The notes: generated by a model from the letters alone, not told the origin. A stretch of DNA of 64,000 nt from UBA4782 sp034430215 (GCA_034430215.1 DAOUFE010000044.1:37077-101076), one strand, 5' to 3'; numbered from the stretch's first letter, positions 54,567 through 63,740 are shown. Made by a program: numbers and translations.

Positions 54567-55628
54567 ATGAAAACGCGTATACGTGAAACCATCCCCACAA
54601 AAACTCCGGTGATCGAAGGAAATAAAGTTACCTTTATTATTCGTAGTAAACAGCAACCTGTATTAATTGGTGATTTTAATAATTGGGATTTCTCTCATGG
54701 GATTGGTCTGGATCAATATGCTCCTGGTATGTGGAAAACAGAGCTTGAGTTTCCCATAGATGCTTATATGGAATATTCTTTTTTGGTTAACGGAAAACGT
54801 GTATTGGATCCAAAAAATCATCAAAAAACAGATAATGGGACAGGCGATATCAACAATTTCTTCTACATGCCTGAGGCAAAGCCATCAGAGTATGCAATCA
54901 ACACATCTTTTGATGGAATCCTGACCGAACATCAGATTGTGGATGATATCCGGCTGCTCGACTCAAGCAGAAAGATCTACCTTTATCAACCCAAAACGAA
55001 AAATCCCTGCCCTTTATTGGTTGCATATGATGGCAATGACTATTTAAAGCGTGGCCATATCATTTCGATCATCGAAAACATGGTGAAAGAAGAAAAGATC
55101 CAACCACTGGCGTTGGCACTTGTTCCCAGCACACGAGCGAGATTTGTGGAATATGCTGGCAATGACAGTACAGTCTCGTTTGTTTTGAACAAAGTAATCC
55201 CTCTTGCCCAGAAAACCTTGAATCTGATCGATATTCATGATCATCCCGGTGCGTATTGCATCCTTGGAGCTTCAATGGGTGGAATGATGGCTCTTTACTC
55301 ATCCATTCGGGCTCCAAAAATCTTTGGTAAGGTGATCTGTCAATCGGGGGCATTTCGAATGTATGAAGAAGATTTTTCTATATTTGATCTCGTAGATCGG
55401 GAGCAAATTCCTCAAATTCAAATCTGGATGGATATTGGGAAATACGATTTTCTCTATTCCATAAATCAACGAATGCACCAGCTTTTGATAGAAAAGGGCT
55501 ACTGTGTCAAATACGAGGAAGTCAATGGTGGGCATAATTACACTACCTGGCGGAATATTCTTCCTCAAGCGCTTGAATTTCTGTTTCCCTGGCAAAGAAA
55601 CTCATCAAATTATTCTGGAGAAAGTTAA
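54567..55628 (+). CDS. Esterase with N-terminal E-set (CBM48-like) domain
   Basis: 353 residues. The first 90 form a glycogen-binding-like immunoglobulin domain (VTFIIRSKQQPVLIGDFNNWDFSHGIGLDQYAPGMWKTELEFPIDAYMEYSFLVNGKRVLDP). The rest is an esterase D/enterochelin-esterase-type hydrolase with the nucleophile elbow GASMGG (YCILGASMGGMMALYSS), the acid in IQIWMDIGKYDFLY and the His in VNGGHNYTTWRNILPQALEFL. No signal peptide. It would remove acyl groups from the imported saccharide. Its stop overlaps the corrinoid gene by one base. Confidence 0.87.
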   Translation: MKTRIRETIPTKTPVIEGNKVTFIIRSKQQPVLIGDFNNWDFSHGIGLDQYAPGMWKTELEFPIDAYMEYSFLVNGKRVLDPKNHQKTDNGTGDINNFFYMPEAKPSEYAINTSFDGILTEHQIVDDIRLLDSSRKIYLYQPKTKNPCPLLVAYDGNDYLKRGHIISIIENMVKEEKIQPLALALVPSTRARFVEYAGNDSTVSFVLNKVIPLAQKTLNLIDIHDHPGAYCILGASMGGMMALYSSIRAPKIFGKVICQSGAFRMYEEDFSIFDLVDREQIPQIQIWMDIGKYDFLYSINQRMHQLLIEKGYCVKYEEVNGGHNYTTWRNILPQALEFLFPWQRNSSNYSGES

Positions 55629-56266
55629 TGGAAAATAGGATCAAAGAAATTTACGAAGCCGTAGTCAATGGGGATACGAATTGTGTGATGCAAAGTGTTG
55701 AATCGGCACTTGCAGATGGCGTCAACCCTGAAACTTTATTGAATGATGGTTTAATCGCTTCGATGAAAGAAGTTGGTCGATTATTTGAAGAAGGTGAATA
55801 CTTTGTGCCCGAAATGCTGATCTCGGCTCGCGCTATGCAGGCAGGCATGGGTATTCTGCGCCCCATCCTGGTAGAGCAGGATATTAAACCAATTGGCAAG
55901 GTTGTCATTGGCACAGTTAAGGGCGACTTGCATGATATTGGTAAAAACCTTGTTGGTATGATGCTGGAAGGTGCGGGATTTCAGATCGTTGATCTCGGGA
56001 CGGATGTTTCTCAGGAAAAATTTCTTGAGGCTATTATCCAGCATAAACCTGATATTGTGGGCATGTCTGCTCTTTTAACGACTACCATGAATAATATGGA
56101 AACGATCATCAAATTCTTGAAAGAAAAAGGCGTCAGAAAGAATGTCAGGATCATTGTCGGAGGTGCTCCATTGACACAGGCTTACGCTGAAGAAATCGGT
56201 GCTGATGGGTTTGCGTCTGATGCAAGCCAGGCAGCTGTGCAGGCTAAAAAGCTGATGGGGAAGTAA
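55628..56266 (+). CDS. Corrinoid protein, MtbC/MttC type
   Basis: 212 residues, the full family length. A helical cap domain (about 1-88, NPETLLNDGLIASMKEVGRLFEEGEYFVPEMLISARAMQAGM) precedes the B12-binding domain with D100-L-H102-D-I-G105, the DxHxxG motif whose His ligates cobalt, then the SxL motif (GMSALLTTTMNNM) and GGAPLTQAYAEEIGADGFASDA. It carries methyl groups between methyltransferases. It is the last gene of the operon and fits with the two UroD-like proteins upstream. A reductive activase is not encoded nearby. Confidence 0.95.
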   Translation: MENRIKEIYEAVVNGDTNCVMQSVESALADGVNPETLLNDGLIASMKEVGRLFEEGEYFVPEMLISARAMQAGMGILRPILVEQDIKPIGKVVIGTVKGDLHDIGKNLVGMMLEGAGFQIVDLGTDVSQEKFLEAIIQHKPDIVGMSALLTTTMNNMETIIKFLKEKGVRKNVRIIVGGAPLTQAYAEEIGADGFASDASQAAVQAKKLMGK

Positions 56267-56414
56267 CCAAGTTAAACGGTGCTGCCCCAAGCAAAAAATT
56301 TTTCATTCATGCCGGGTTTTAAAAAACTAGTAGAGTACTTGTTGGCTCTGGTTTAATTCGAATTGCGGGAGGTGGACCTCCTACCATACAGATTTCGTTG
56401 CCATTATTAATTCC

Positions 56415-57959
56415 TTATTCGCCTGTAGGTAGTGAGTACAACTCATCAATAGTCATCCCAAAGGTATCACGGACATATTGCACCATCAGATACACGGAAT
56501 GCTGGTAAATATCCTCGATCGCGGGATCGTTGTAGGCTTTGATGAAGTATTCTTCAACGGTCTTGTCAGGGTCGCTGCACCATTCATCAATATGTTCAGC
56601 GGTATCTATAAAGTATTCAAAACTCGCGCCACCCCCATAATTATCATCTGCTTTAACATAAAACTTCTTATTAGCCACATGATAAGTTACATTAACACGA
56701 AATTCATCACTTATCGGTTGAAAAAAGGCAATGTCGAACTCCTTCTCAATCCCTTCTGTGCGGTTGATCAAGATGTTCGTATAAAGCTTTTCGTGCTGCT
56801 CATATATAAAATTTCCCGTGGCCTCATCCAGAACAAAACCCAGGTTCTTAAGAGACGGCGGCTCATATGGCAGTGCAAACAATTTTTCAGGGGTCATGTT
56901 GAAGGTGCTCTTAAGAGTCTCGTTAAAAATTCGCACAGGTGCAAACAGCGCGTCTTCGCCTTCCAGAACGTCCATAGCTGCTCGTATTGCCTGTTCCACA
57001 CTCGGGCGAATTGCTGGATCGAGGTAATTGCTGCTGTCGTTGGTGTCGTAAATATAGTTCATAAGTTGTTCACCTCCCTTATCCATTTGGCAGACGTAGA
57101 CCTTGTGAACTCCATAATATCCAACCGACAACTTGTAATCACCCTCCAGAACCATTGAAATTCGGATGATATTCTCATCCCATTCAAAGGGAGGAGGTCC
57201 CCATGCTGTATGGTGGATGGCGAAGGAGACACCCTCGCCGTCGTAGTACGCCTGGTGGCTGTTATCATCCATGCGGAATCCAAGCTCAGCCAGCGTAGAC
57301 GGTATGATGAAATCCTTCTGCTCAAGGTTGGGGTAGATGGTTTCGAGAGGTGACAAGTCCTCCACGGAAGTTTTAGCCAGATAGAGCTGCCGCAGGTTGG
57401 TCAGCGCGACAAGCGGAGAGAGGTCAGTGATCGCTGAATTGTCGAGCATGAGGACTTCCAAAGTGACCAGGTTCGCAAGCGCGCTGTAGTCTTGCGCCTG
57501 GCTGCCTGAAAGGATCAAGAGCTTGAGGTTGGTCAATCCGGCGAGGGGCGAAACATCCGCGACGGGGTTACCAGCCAGGGATAAGGCAGTCAGTTTGGTG
57601 AGCCCAGCCAGAGGGGAGATGTCGGACACAGAGTTTTGAGACAGGTCGAGGGTTTCAAGGTTGGTGAAGTTCTCCAGCCCGCTGAGATCATTGATCGGTA
57701 TCTCTTCTGAAATGTAGCTTTGTAATTCATTGCTGAGATTCATCCTCGTCACTGCCTGTGCCTCAGCCTGAGTAATGTCGCTTTCTGTTTTTCCCATCGC
57801 CCCGCGTACCATCTCTTCCAGCACCGGGTCAACAAATTTTACGACGATGGGTACCTCTGTAGCCACGAACGACGGAGTCGGTGTCTCGGCAGGTGTGCTA
57901 CAGGCTACAAGTCCATTAACCAGCAAGGCAGTCAGCAATATACTATGTGTCTTTTTCAT
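56415..57959 (-). CDS. Leucine-rich-repeat lipoprotein
   Basis: 514 residues. The signal peptide ends in a lipobox (VNGLVACST), followed by a Thr/Pro linker. Residues about 70-215 hold five to six internalin-type 22-residue leucine-rich repeats (LSGLENFTNLETLDLSQNSVSDISPLAGL...), ending near a short cap. The C-terminal about 300 residues form no recognised domain; two related halves with a NLGFVLD/ELGFRMD pattern suggest an internal duplication. A surface protein binding another protein is likely. GC is higher in the repeat half than in the neighbours. Confidence 0.85.
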   Translation of the reverse strand: MKKTHSILLTALLVNGLVACSTPAETPTPSFVATEVPIVVKFVDPVLEEMVRGAMGKTESDITQAEAQAVTRMNLSNELQSYISEEIPINDLSGLENFTNLETLDLSQNSVSDISPLAGLTKLTALSLAGNPVADVSPLAGLTNLKLLILSGSQAQDYSALANLVTLEVLMLDNSAITDLSPLVALTNLRQLYLAKTSVEDLSPLETIYPNLEQKDFIIPSTLAELGFRMDDNSHQAYYDGEGVSFAIHHTAWGPPPFEWDENIIRISMVLEGDYKLSVGYYGVHKVYVCQMDKGGEQLMNYIYDTNDSSNYLDPAIRPSVEQAIRAAMDVLEGEDALFAPVRIFNETLKSTFNMTPEKLFALPYEPPSLKNLGFVLDEATGNFIYEQHEKLYTNILINRTEGIEKEFDIAFFQPISDEFRVNVTYHVANKKFYVKADDNYGGGASFEYFIDTAEHIDEWCSDPDKTVEEYFIKAYNDPAIEDIYQHSVYLMVQYVRDTFGMTIDELYSLPTGE

Positions 57960-58706
57960 CGAAGAATAACCCCTTTATTTCATAAGATGACGTTGATGAA
58001 GCCAAGAATCCTATTTAATTCATTTACGTAAAGGAAGTTTATGTGCTCAACCTATTTTACTCTATCCACCTGGACATACGTCAAAAAAGGTTATTCTTTA
58101 TAAATCAAAATTTAGTGATGGTTTTATGTAAATCATTACAAACATTTCTGGTCGTCTGAATAACAGCAGCGGGGAGTTGGATTCGTATCAACAACCCCTG
58201 GGTTACACCAGCATCCAGCACAGTGGGAATTTAAAATCCCGAATCCATGTCACATCGCACCAACTTTTCGGTGTTTGCCTGGGCGGGTTTTGCAAATCCT
58301 GGCACCTGCTGCCCACCTGCTCTTACGGGCGATGCCAGGGAGGGCAGGTGTCAGCCACCCCACAATACTCTGCTTCCAGCTTGCCGGGCACGCTACGGTC
58401 CCACAAGGGGTTGATATAGCTAATCGATATTCGTATAGCAACAGTTTTTTATGGGTTTGCTAAGGACTTTTTTGCGATTGTTAATCCAAAGCTAGAATGT
58501 TCATTAAGGAAAGGAACAGGTATGTAGGCAAATTGCTCAGGATGAGTGACTAAGAAATCACGAGTTACAAATTAACCTGCCCCAGTAATTGATCCAGTTA
58601 TTGAGAGGTAGAAGGTATAACTGCACCAATGAATGGTGGAATCAATGGGAGTACTATCACCGCTGTTGGTACTGATCTACCTTCAAACTACGTACCACTC
58701 TTTATG
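57960..58706. other. Gene-free region with a GC-rich island
   Basis: The 747 bases between the LRR lipoprotein and fdhD have no convincing gene. Positions about 58250-58430 are much richer in GC than the flanks and can fold (CACCTGC near 58303 with GCAGGTG near 58346). The short frames there have no protein character. It could be a structured RNA, a fragment of transferred DNA or a decayed gene. Confidence 0.4.
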
Positions 58707-59519
58707 TCAGTCATTGAAACCAACTATCCGATGTGGGGCGGAATAAATACGGAAACTATCCCTGCGGGCATAACCGATCACCGTCATGTTCCAGGCATGT
58801 GCCAAATCTACAGAGAGACTTGTAGGAGATGTGCGAGAAATAACGATCGGCACACCCATTTTAGCTGCTTTTCCCAACATCTCTGAACTAATCCTGCCGG
58901 TGCACACTAAAATTTTCCCTTCTGTTGATATGTTCTGGCGCATCGCCTGACCCCACAACCGGTCGATTGTATTATGCCGTCCGATATCTTCGGCTACAAG
59001 TTCCGCATTTTGTCCATTGCACAATGCTGATGTATGTACTCCCCGTACTTCTTTGTAAAGCTCCGCATACTGGTAGAGCTGGTACATTAATCTCCCAACT
59101 TGTGTAGGATCAATTTGAGTCGATATTGTCAAGGGGGAACGCTCTTTGACCAGGTCATCAAAAGTAAAACCACCTCCACAACCAGAAGTATAGATGTGCC
59201 GGGCTGGCATTTTCTGTATGTTGCTCTTAAGCCATATATCTATGCAGTTTCGGTCGGTAGAAAGACTCAGAACGGCAATATCATCAAGTGATTTGATAAT
59301 CTCTTCTGAACGCAGGAATCCCATCGCGAGATCTTCAAAATGATCAGGTGTGCATATTAATGTGGCGAGTTCTTTTCCGTTGATATTTATACACAAATGA
59401 TTTTCACCGATCACTTGACCTGAGATCTGCGTGAATGCGTTGTTTTCAACCATGACATAAGAAGTTGATGCCAACCTATTTGATGACATAGTCTGTCTTG
59501 GTTTTCTTCTACTGGTCAT
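58707..59519 (-). CDS. fdhD: FdhD-family molybdenum/tungsten cofactor sulfurtransferase
   Basis: 270 residues. Typical segments are LATLICTPDHFEDLAMGFLRSEEII, the active-site loop TSGCGGGF (one Cys where Escherichia coli has CxxC), VHTSALCNGQNAELVAEDIGRHNTIDRLWG and CTGRISSEMLGKAAKMGVPIVISRTSPTSLSVDLA. FdhD transfers sulfur to the bis-pterin cofactor of formate dehydrogenase. No formate dehydrogenase is visible; the nearby aldehyde:ferredoxin oxidoreductase also uses a bis-pterin metal cofactor, so it may be the client. Confidence 0.92.
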   Translation of the reverse strand: MTSRRKPRQTMSSNRLASTSYVMVENNAFTQISGQVIGENHLCININGKELATLICTPDHFEDLAMGFLRSEEIIKSLDDIAVLSLSTDRNCIDIWLKSNIQKMPARHIYTSGCGGGFTFDDLVKERSPLTISTQIDPTQVGRLMYQLYQYAELYKEVRGVHTSALCNGQNAELVAEDIGRHNTIDRLWGQAMRQNISTEGKILVCTGRISSEMLGKAAKMGVPIVISRTSPTSLSVDLAHAWNMTVIGYARRDSFRIYSAPHRIVGFND

Positions 59520-59609
59520 TGTGATAGCGAAATGACCCTTCGCGAGAAATGTCTGGAGAAAAAAGAACTGGGTACGTTGCCTAGCGAACGAAATGGTGCA
59601 GGATCAAAC

Positions 59610-59819
59610 CTACAATTGCTTTAGTTCCTCATCAATCTTCTTCAGTATCTCGTCGGTTACGATTCCTTTGGACATTGGTTTGATGGCTTTAAGAACCATT
59701 GGATAAGCCATTTTAAAATTCTTATCATCTGTCATGCCGGGGAGGTACTTATCGAGGATTTCCTTCCCCTTCGGATTAGCCATAATGTCGCGAATTTTTG
59801 AATCCATTGAGAGTGACAT
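59610..59819 (-). CDS. Small helical protein upstream of fdhD
   Basis: 69 residues with AGGAG before the ATG. Predicted all-helical (DSKIRDIMANPKGKEILDKYLPGMTDDKNFKMAYPMVLKAIKPMSKGIVTDEILKKIDEELKQL). The same kind of segment occurs as a short C-terminal module on various larger enzymes, here as a free protein. Role unknown. It lies between the oxidoreductase and fdhD on the same strand, so it may be co-transcribed. Confidence 0.65.
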   Translation of the reverse strand: MSLSMDSKIRDIMANPKGKEILDKYLPGMTDDKNFKMAYPMVLKAIKPMSKGIVTDEILKKIDEELKQL

Positions 59820-59940
59820 TTTTATCTCCTTTATTGTTCGTACCCAGCTCTTTCAGTCAGCCGTCTCTTCCAGATACCCTGAACAGGGTTGTTTCGCGGA
59901 AAAAACCGCGAACGCACGATATACCGGCGCTCGCGACTGA

Positions 59941-61929
59941 CTACACATCTGTGTGATCAATCTCGCGAGAAACTTGCGGTAGTTTTCCCAGGCTTTCCAG
60001 CTCATCAGCAACATCTTTTAGTCCGAGTTCTTCAAGGGTAGCTCTCGTCGGTCTGCCCGTCTCTCGATCCCAGCCAAGTTTTTCGTAGAAATTGCAGACC
60101 ATAATCTTGAACTTATCTTCTTCGACGAAACAGGTGTTTATCAGGCGAATCGCAATCTCATTCCAGTCCATGTCAGCATTTCGATCGTAGTTGCGTACTG
60201 CGATAGCCCTGTGGAGAGTTGTGACCATTTTGGCTGCTTTATCAAGCTCAACCTCAGATACATTGATCCCAGTCACTGCCGATAGGAACTCAGATTCCGC
60301 CTTTGTCGCATCGGTATCCGTCCCACGGTATGGTTCCCACTTCGTACCCAGGCCTTCTCGAATTGGAAAAGCCCAGCACATGGTTAACATGTCAATCAGG
60401 TTGCCGCGAATGGTGCTGAAGTAAGCCATCCGAACACCTGTTGGACCGGTGAGGGGGTCTTCTGTCTCACTCAAAGCCCATTCCATGTATCCTTTTGCTG
60501 CAAAATCAGGCCATTTGGAATGATGCGGATCTCGGGTGTCTGCCATCCAGCATAATGCCATAGGCGCAGACCAGGGAATTGGAACTTCGTACAAGAAGCT
60601 TCGGGTAGGATAGCCCCACCCTCCCAAGCCATCCAGATTTACAGGTAGAGGCCCCCCTGTAATCGGATCCTCTCCGGTGAAAATGGGGTCGCCGTATTCC
60701 TCTTTGCCAAGTTTGCGGACTGTGCGCGCTGTTCCTTCAGCCATTTGGTCGCCAAAACCCTGCCGGTAGGCGATCATGTTCATTACTTTTACCCAGAATT
60801 CAGGTTTCTCAACTTCGACGAGCATCCCAAGGTGGCTTTCGATATCAAGGCCCATTTGCCTTGCCCGGTCCATCCATGGGATCAGACCATGATGCAACTC
60901 CATCTGGTTCAATCCGAGCTGGTCGGACAATGCGTTGACTTCCAAAGAGGCTCTGGCATTCAAGGGTTTCGGGTTCTTATGCAATGCCTGCGCAAACCTA
61001 CCCCCCACACAGCCCAATTCAGTAGTTACTGTTCCGGGGCGTGTTAATAGGGGCACATCCTTGAAATCGTAGAAGTAGCAGCTATTGAAACAGCCATTGC
61101 TGCATGATTTTCTTTTCCATGGATACGGCGCAGTTAGGACAGGAGCATCAGCCACCAATGACCCCAGGGCTTCATCGAATAAATATCTCCAAGGGCTCTC
61201 TTGTACATCAACGGTTTGCTGAGGGGATGGAATTCTGATGGGATGGTAGAACTGTCTGAGTCTCAAGAGTTCATTCGGGTTGGCAACCTTAAGTTGATAA
61301 TCTCGTTTGGTTATGCAAATGGCTTTCAGGTTTTTGGACCCGGCGACACCGCCGAAGCCACCTTGAGCGGCAGCGTTGCCAAGATTGGTATGAATGGTTG
61401 CAATACGGACCAGATGCTCTCCAGCCGGACCGATCACGGCTGATTCCGTATAATCTCCATATAACCTTCTCAACTCCATTTGAGTGGTGAAGGTATCCAA
61501 ACCCCATAGGTTGTCAGCTGGTAAGATCTGCGGATCTCCATCTCCGATCAGAAGATAAGATGGAACCGGAGCTTTACCCTGAAAAACAATGCCGTCATAC
61601 CCAGCCCATTTTAACTTCGCTGCAAACCACCCACCCATACTGGACACCGCATACTGCTCAGGGAACCCCTGCGGAGCCACGCCAGAAAACTCCGTTCTGG
61701 AAGAGCAGGGAGCGGCTGTTCCCGTTAAAGGGCCGGTCATGCAGATCAGCCTGTTCTCCGGGTCAAAAGCTCCTGTACCCTTGGGTATCTCATCCCATGC
61801 AATCCTATGGCTGATACCGATACCTCCAATATACTTGGGAACATACGTTGATGTGTTAATGATCGAGAATGTTCCCGTGGTGAGATTGACTCTCAATATT
61901 TTGCCAGCCCATCCATAAAGTTGATTCAT
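59941..61929 (-). CDS. Aldehyde:ferredoxin oxidoreductase, tungsten type
   Basis: 662 residues, full length, with AGGAG before the ATG. It opens with LYGWAGKILRVNLTTGTFSI, followed by RTEFSGVAPQGFPEQYAVSSMGGWFAAKLKWAGYDGIVFQG, IGPAGEHLVRIATIHTNLGNAAAQGGFGGVAGSKNLKAI and GLDIES. The Cys motif for the 4Fe-4S cluster is KSCSNGCFNSCYF, spaced x3-x3 rather than the usual x2-x3, with the fourth Cys likely in DMLTMCWAF. The enzyme would interconvert a carboxylic acid and aldehyde, or a related reaction, with ferredoxin. The next minus-strand genes upstream are its ferredoxin and a CrtC-like protein. Confidence 0.92.
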   Translation of the reverse strand: MNQLYGWAGKILRVNLTTGTFSIINTSTYVPKYIGGIGISHRIAWDEIPKGTGAFDPENRLICMTGPLTGTAAPCSSRTEFSGVAPQGFPEQYAVSSMGGWFAAKLKWAGYDGIVFQGKAPVPSYLLIGDGDPQILPADNLWGLDTFTTQMELRRLYGDYTESAVIGPAGEHLVRIATIHTNLGNAAAQGGFGGVAGSKNLKAICITKRDYQLKVANPNELLRLRQFYHPIRIPSPQQTVDVQESPWRYLFDEALGSLVADAPVLTAPYPWKRKSCSNGCFNSCYFYDFKDVPLLTRPGTVTTELGCVGGRFAQALHKNPKPLNARASLEVNALSDQLGLNQMELHHGLIPWMDRARQMGLDIESHLGMLVEVEKPEFWVKVMNMIAYRQGFGDQMAEGTARTVRKLGKEEYGDPIFTGEDPITGGPLPVNLDGLGGWGYPTRSFLYEVPIPWSAPMALCWMADTRDPHHSKWPDFAAKGYMEWALSETEDPLTGPTGVRMAYFSTIRGNLIDMLTMCWAFPIREGLGTKWEPYRGTDTDATKAESEFLSAVTGINVSEVELDKAAKMVTTLHRAIAVRNYDRNADMDWNEIAIRLINTCFVEEDKFKIMVCNFYEKLGWDRETGRPTRATLEELGLKDVADELESLGKLPQVSREIDHTDV

Positions 61930-61942
61930 GGCTGTAGTTCTC

Positions 61943-62386
61943 CTAATGCTTCAATTCCAGGCACATGTTCGGACAGAATTGAATGCATGCTGGTCCTTCT
62001 GCCCTACCATCGCAAAGGTCACACTTGATGGCGACGTTTTTCTCACGATTGAAACTAATCCTCTTAGGCTCAAGGGGGCAAGCTTTGGTACATTCCTCAC
62101 AACCGATGCATAAAGATTCGTCGATGATCTTTGCACCTGTGGTTTTATCTTCAGAGATGGCTTCCACTGGACAAGCCGCCATGCATGGAGCTGGGTTACA
62201 TTGTTTACAAGCCAGGATGATGTATTCAGATTTGAAAGGGTTACGCTGCAGCCATATTCTGCGTAGGGCAGGGCTGGTTGCACCCTCATGATAGGTCGCG
62301 CAAACCAGCTCGCAAGTTCCGCAGTCTGAACATACCGATATCTCCGGAGCAGTAAACCCTATATAACCTTTTATTGGAGTTGCCAT
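61943..62386 (-). CDS. Four-cluster ferredoxin, electron-transfer subunit
   Basis: 147 residues from the ATG at 62384-62386 (GGAAGG upstream); a longer frame to 62422 is less likely. Sixteen Cys in four groups (CSDCGTCELVC, CKQCNPAPCMAACP, CIGCEECTKACP, CDLCDG with CIQFCP) bind four 4Fe-4S clusters, as in HycB/DmsB-type subunits. It ends 13 bases before the aldehyde oxidoreductase gene and would carry its electrons to or from other redox partners. Confidence 0.93.
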   Translation of the reverse strand: MATPIKGYIGFTAPEISVCSDCGTCELVCATYHEGATSPALRRIWLQRNPFKSEYIILACKQCNPAPCMAACPVEAISEDKTTGAKIIDESLCIGCEECTKACPLEPKRISFNREKNVAIKCDLCDGRAEGPACIQFCPNMCLELKH

Positions 62387-62526
62387 GATTACCTTCCACT
62401 GATTGATGCCTGTATAGACCAATTTCCTGATGGATCTCTATACCAGGTGTTGTTCCCCACCATAGATGGTTTTTCGGGAACAGCATCTGCGTACTCAATA
62501 ATGGTGAGATCAGCCGTATGGTATAC

Positions 62527-63534
62527 CTAAATTTCCACCTCAATAACTCCAGAGGATTTTGTCTCGACTTTCTCACCATCAATTTCCATTTTGGCATCGG
62601 TGTCAAATACAATCCGGCTGTACAAGATGTCCCTTTGATCTGGAGCCTTGTCTGGTGAATAGAATTGTGTCAAAAGCCCTCTGTGGTTAAACGTTACGGT
62701 GCCCTTGAGTCGATTATCCTCAAACATAAGGACCAACTTGCGAGGATAGACTTTATCCAAACCAGATTCGGTTTTATAAGTATCGAGATCTTCCGCTTTT
62801 ATGTAGTAATTGCAATCCCGATAATATGCGAAAAGCTTGTCACCTTTCCAGTCCCAAAGATATTTGAATGGCTGAAAACCAAACTTTTCTGTTCCTTTTC
62901 CTTCAAGGAATACAAACGTATGCTCTCCGGCATGGAAAGTACCCCAATACCAATATTGGAAAACATCTGGATATGCAATATTGGCATACTGGTGGTCAGA
63001 ATACCCATGGCCGGTTACCGGAATCTCCTGACCATCGACAATGATCTTGCCTGTGACTTTATTTTTCGGCCGGATGAACCAACTCATGAACATCGGGGTG
63101 TCTGGTGTAGTCTCTCGTCCGATTTGTATACCCTCTGGCCATTCTGACATGGTGGGCACGGTAATCGCATCATAGACGAGGTCGAGACCATTGCCATTTT
63201 CATCCCGCACGTGATGCTCGTACCGGGGGAACTGACCTCGATAATAGTTTTCGCCCAACTGTAGATCAATGCCTTCTCTAGAAGCAATCAATTCATCTGG
63301 TGAATGTACATCCATGGAGTCAATGATTCTTTTTCCGGTTGGATCTATGACATTGATTCCAAGCCATAGGATGATGTAGTTATACTCAACCCACATGATC
63401 GAGGAGGCATACCCATTATCGTAAACGGCGTCTGCATACCACCACTGCGTACCGCTTGAGGTATATTTGACCGGGTGGTAACCCCATTGTTTTTCTGGTG
63501 AACGATACATTTCAGGATCAAAAACCAAGCCCAT
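62527..63534 (-). CDS. Lipocalin-like CrtC/AttH-family protein
   Basis: 335 residues, with GGAGGATATT before the ATG. The sequence is beta-rich and Trp/Tyr-rich (GYHPVKYTSSGTQWWYADAVYDNGYASSIMWVEYNYIILWLGIN), with the central signature PVTGHGYSDHQYANIAYPDVFQYWYWGTFHAGEHTFVFLEGKG. This is the pattern of the CrtC/AttH lipocalin-like family, which includes carotenoid 1,2-hydratase; D and H in SDHQY are candidates for catalysis. No signal peptide. It leads the ferredoxin-oxidoreductase unit, so a hydration or isomerisation of a hydrophobic substrate is possible. Substrate unknown. Confidence 0.75.
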   Translation of the reverse strand: MGLVFDPEMYRSPEKQWGYHPVKYTSSGTQWWYADAVYDNGYASSIMWVEYNYIILWLGINVIDPTGKRIIDSMDVHSPDELIASREGIDLQLGENYYRGQFPRYEHHVRDENGNGLDLVYDAITVPTMSEWPEGIQIGRETTPDTPMFMSWFIRPKNKVTGKIIVDGQEIPVTGHGYSDHQYANIAYPDVFQYWYWGTFHAGEHTFVFLEGKGTEKFGFQPFKYLWDWKGDKLFAYYRDCNYYIKAEDLDTYKTESGLDKVYPRKLVLMFEDNRLKGTVTFNHRGLLTQFYSPDKAPDQRDILYSRIVFDTDAKMEIDGEKVETKSSGVIEVEI

Positions 63535-63740
63535 AATATCCTCCGTTTTTGCTTAAGCATGTTGGATGAAAAACATTGAATTACGAATCCTAACAAGAAT
63601 AAAGTAAAACTGAATCACCACCTTTCCTAATAAATGCACAAATCAATCTATTGCTATAATAGATATGATCCGGAGGTGACACAAGAAACAGATTATTGTT
63701 TTTGTTTTTAAAGCGACAAAGAAAGGAATTTGTTTCCGCA

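Noticed and set aside
58250..58441. Short frames on both strands in the GC-rich island
   Set aside because: No ribosome-binding site, no family resemblance, and overlapping frames on both strands of similar length suggest composition effects rather than genes.
58707..59519. A formate dehydrogenase system suggested by fdhD
   Set aside because: No formate dehydrogenase subunit is encoded in the window; the closest pterin enzyme is the aldehyde oxidoreductase.
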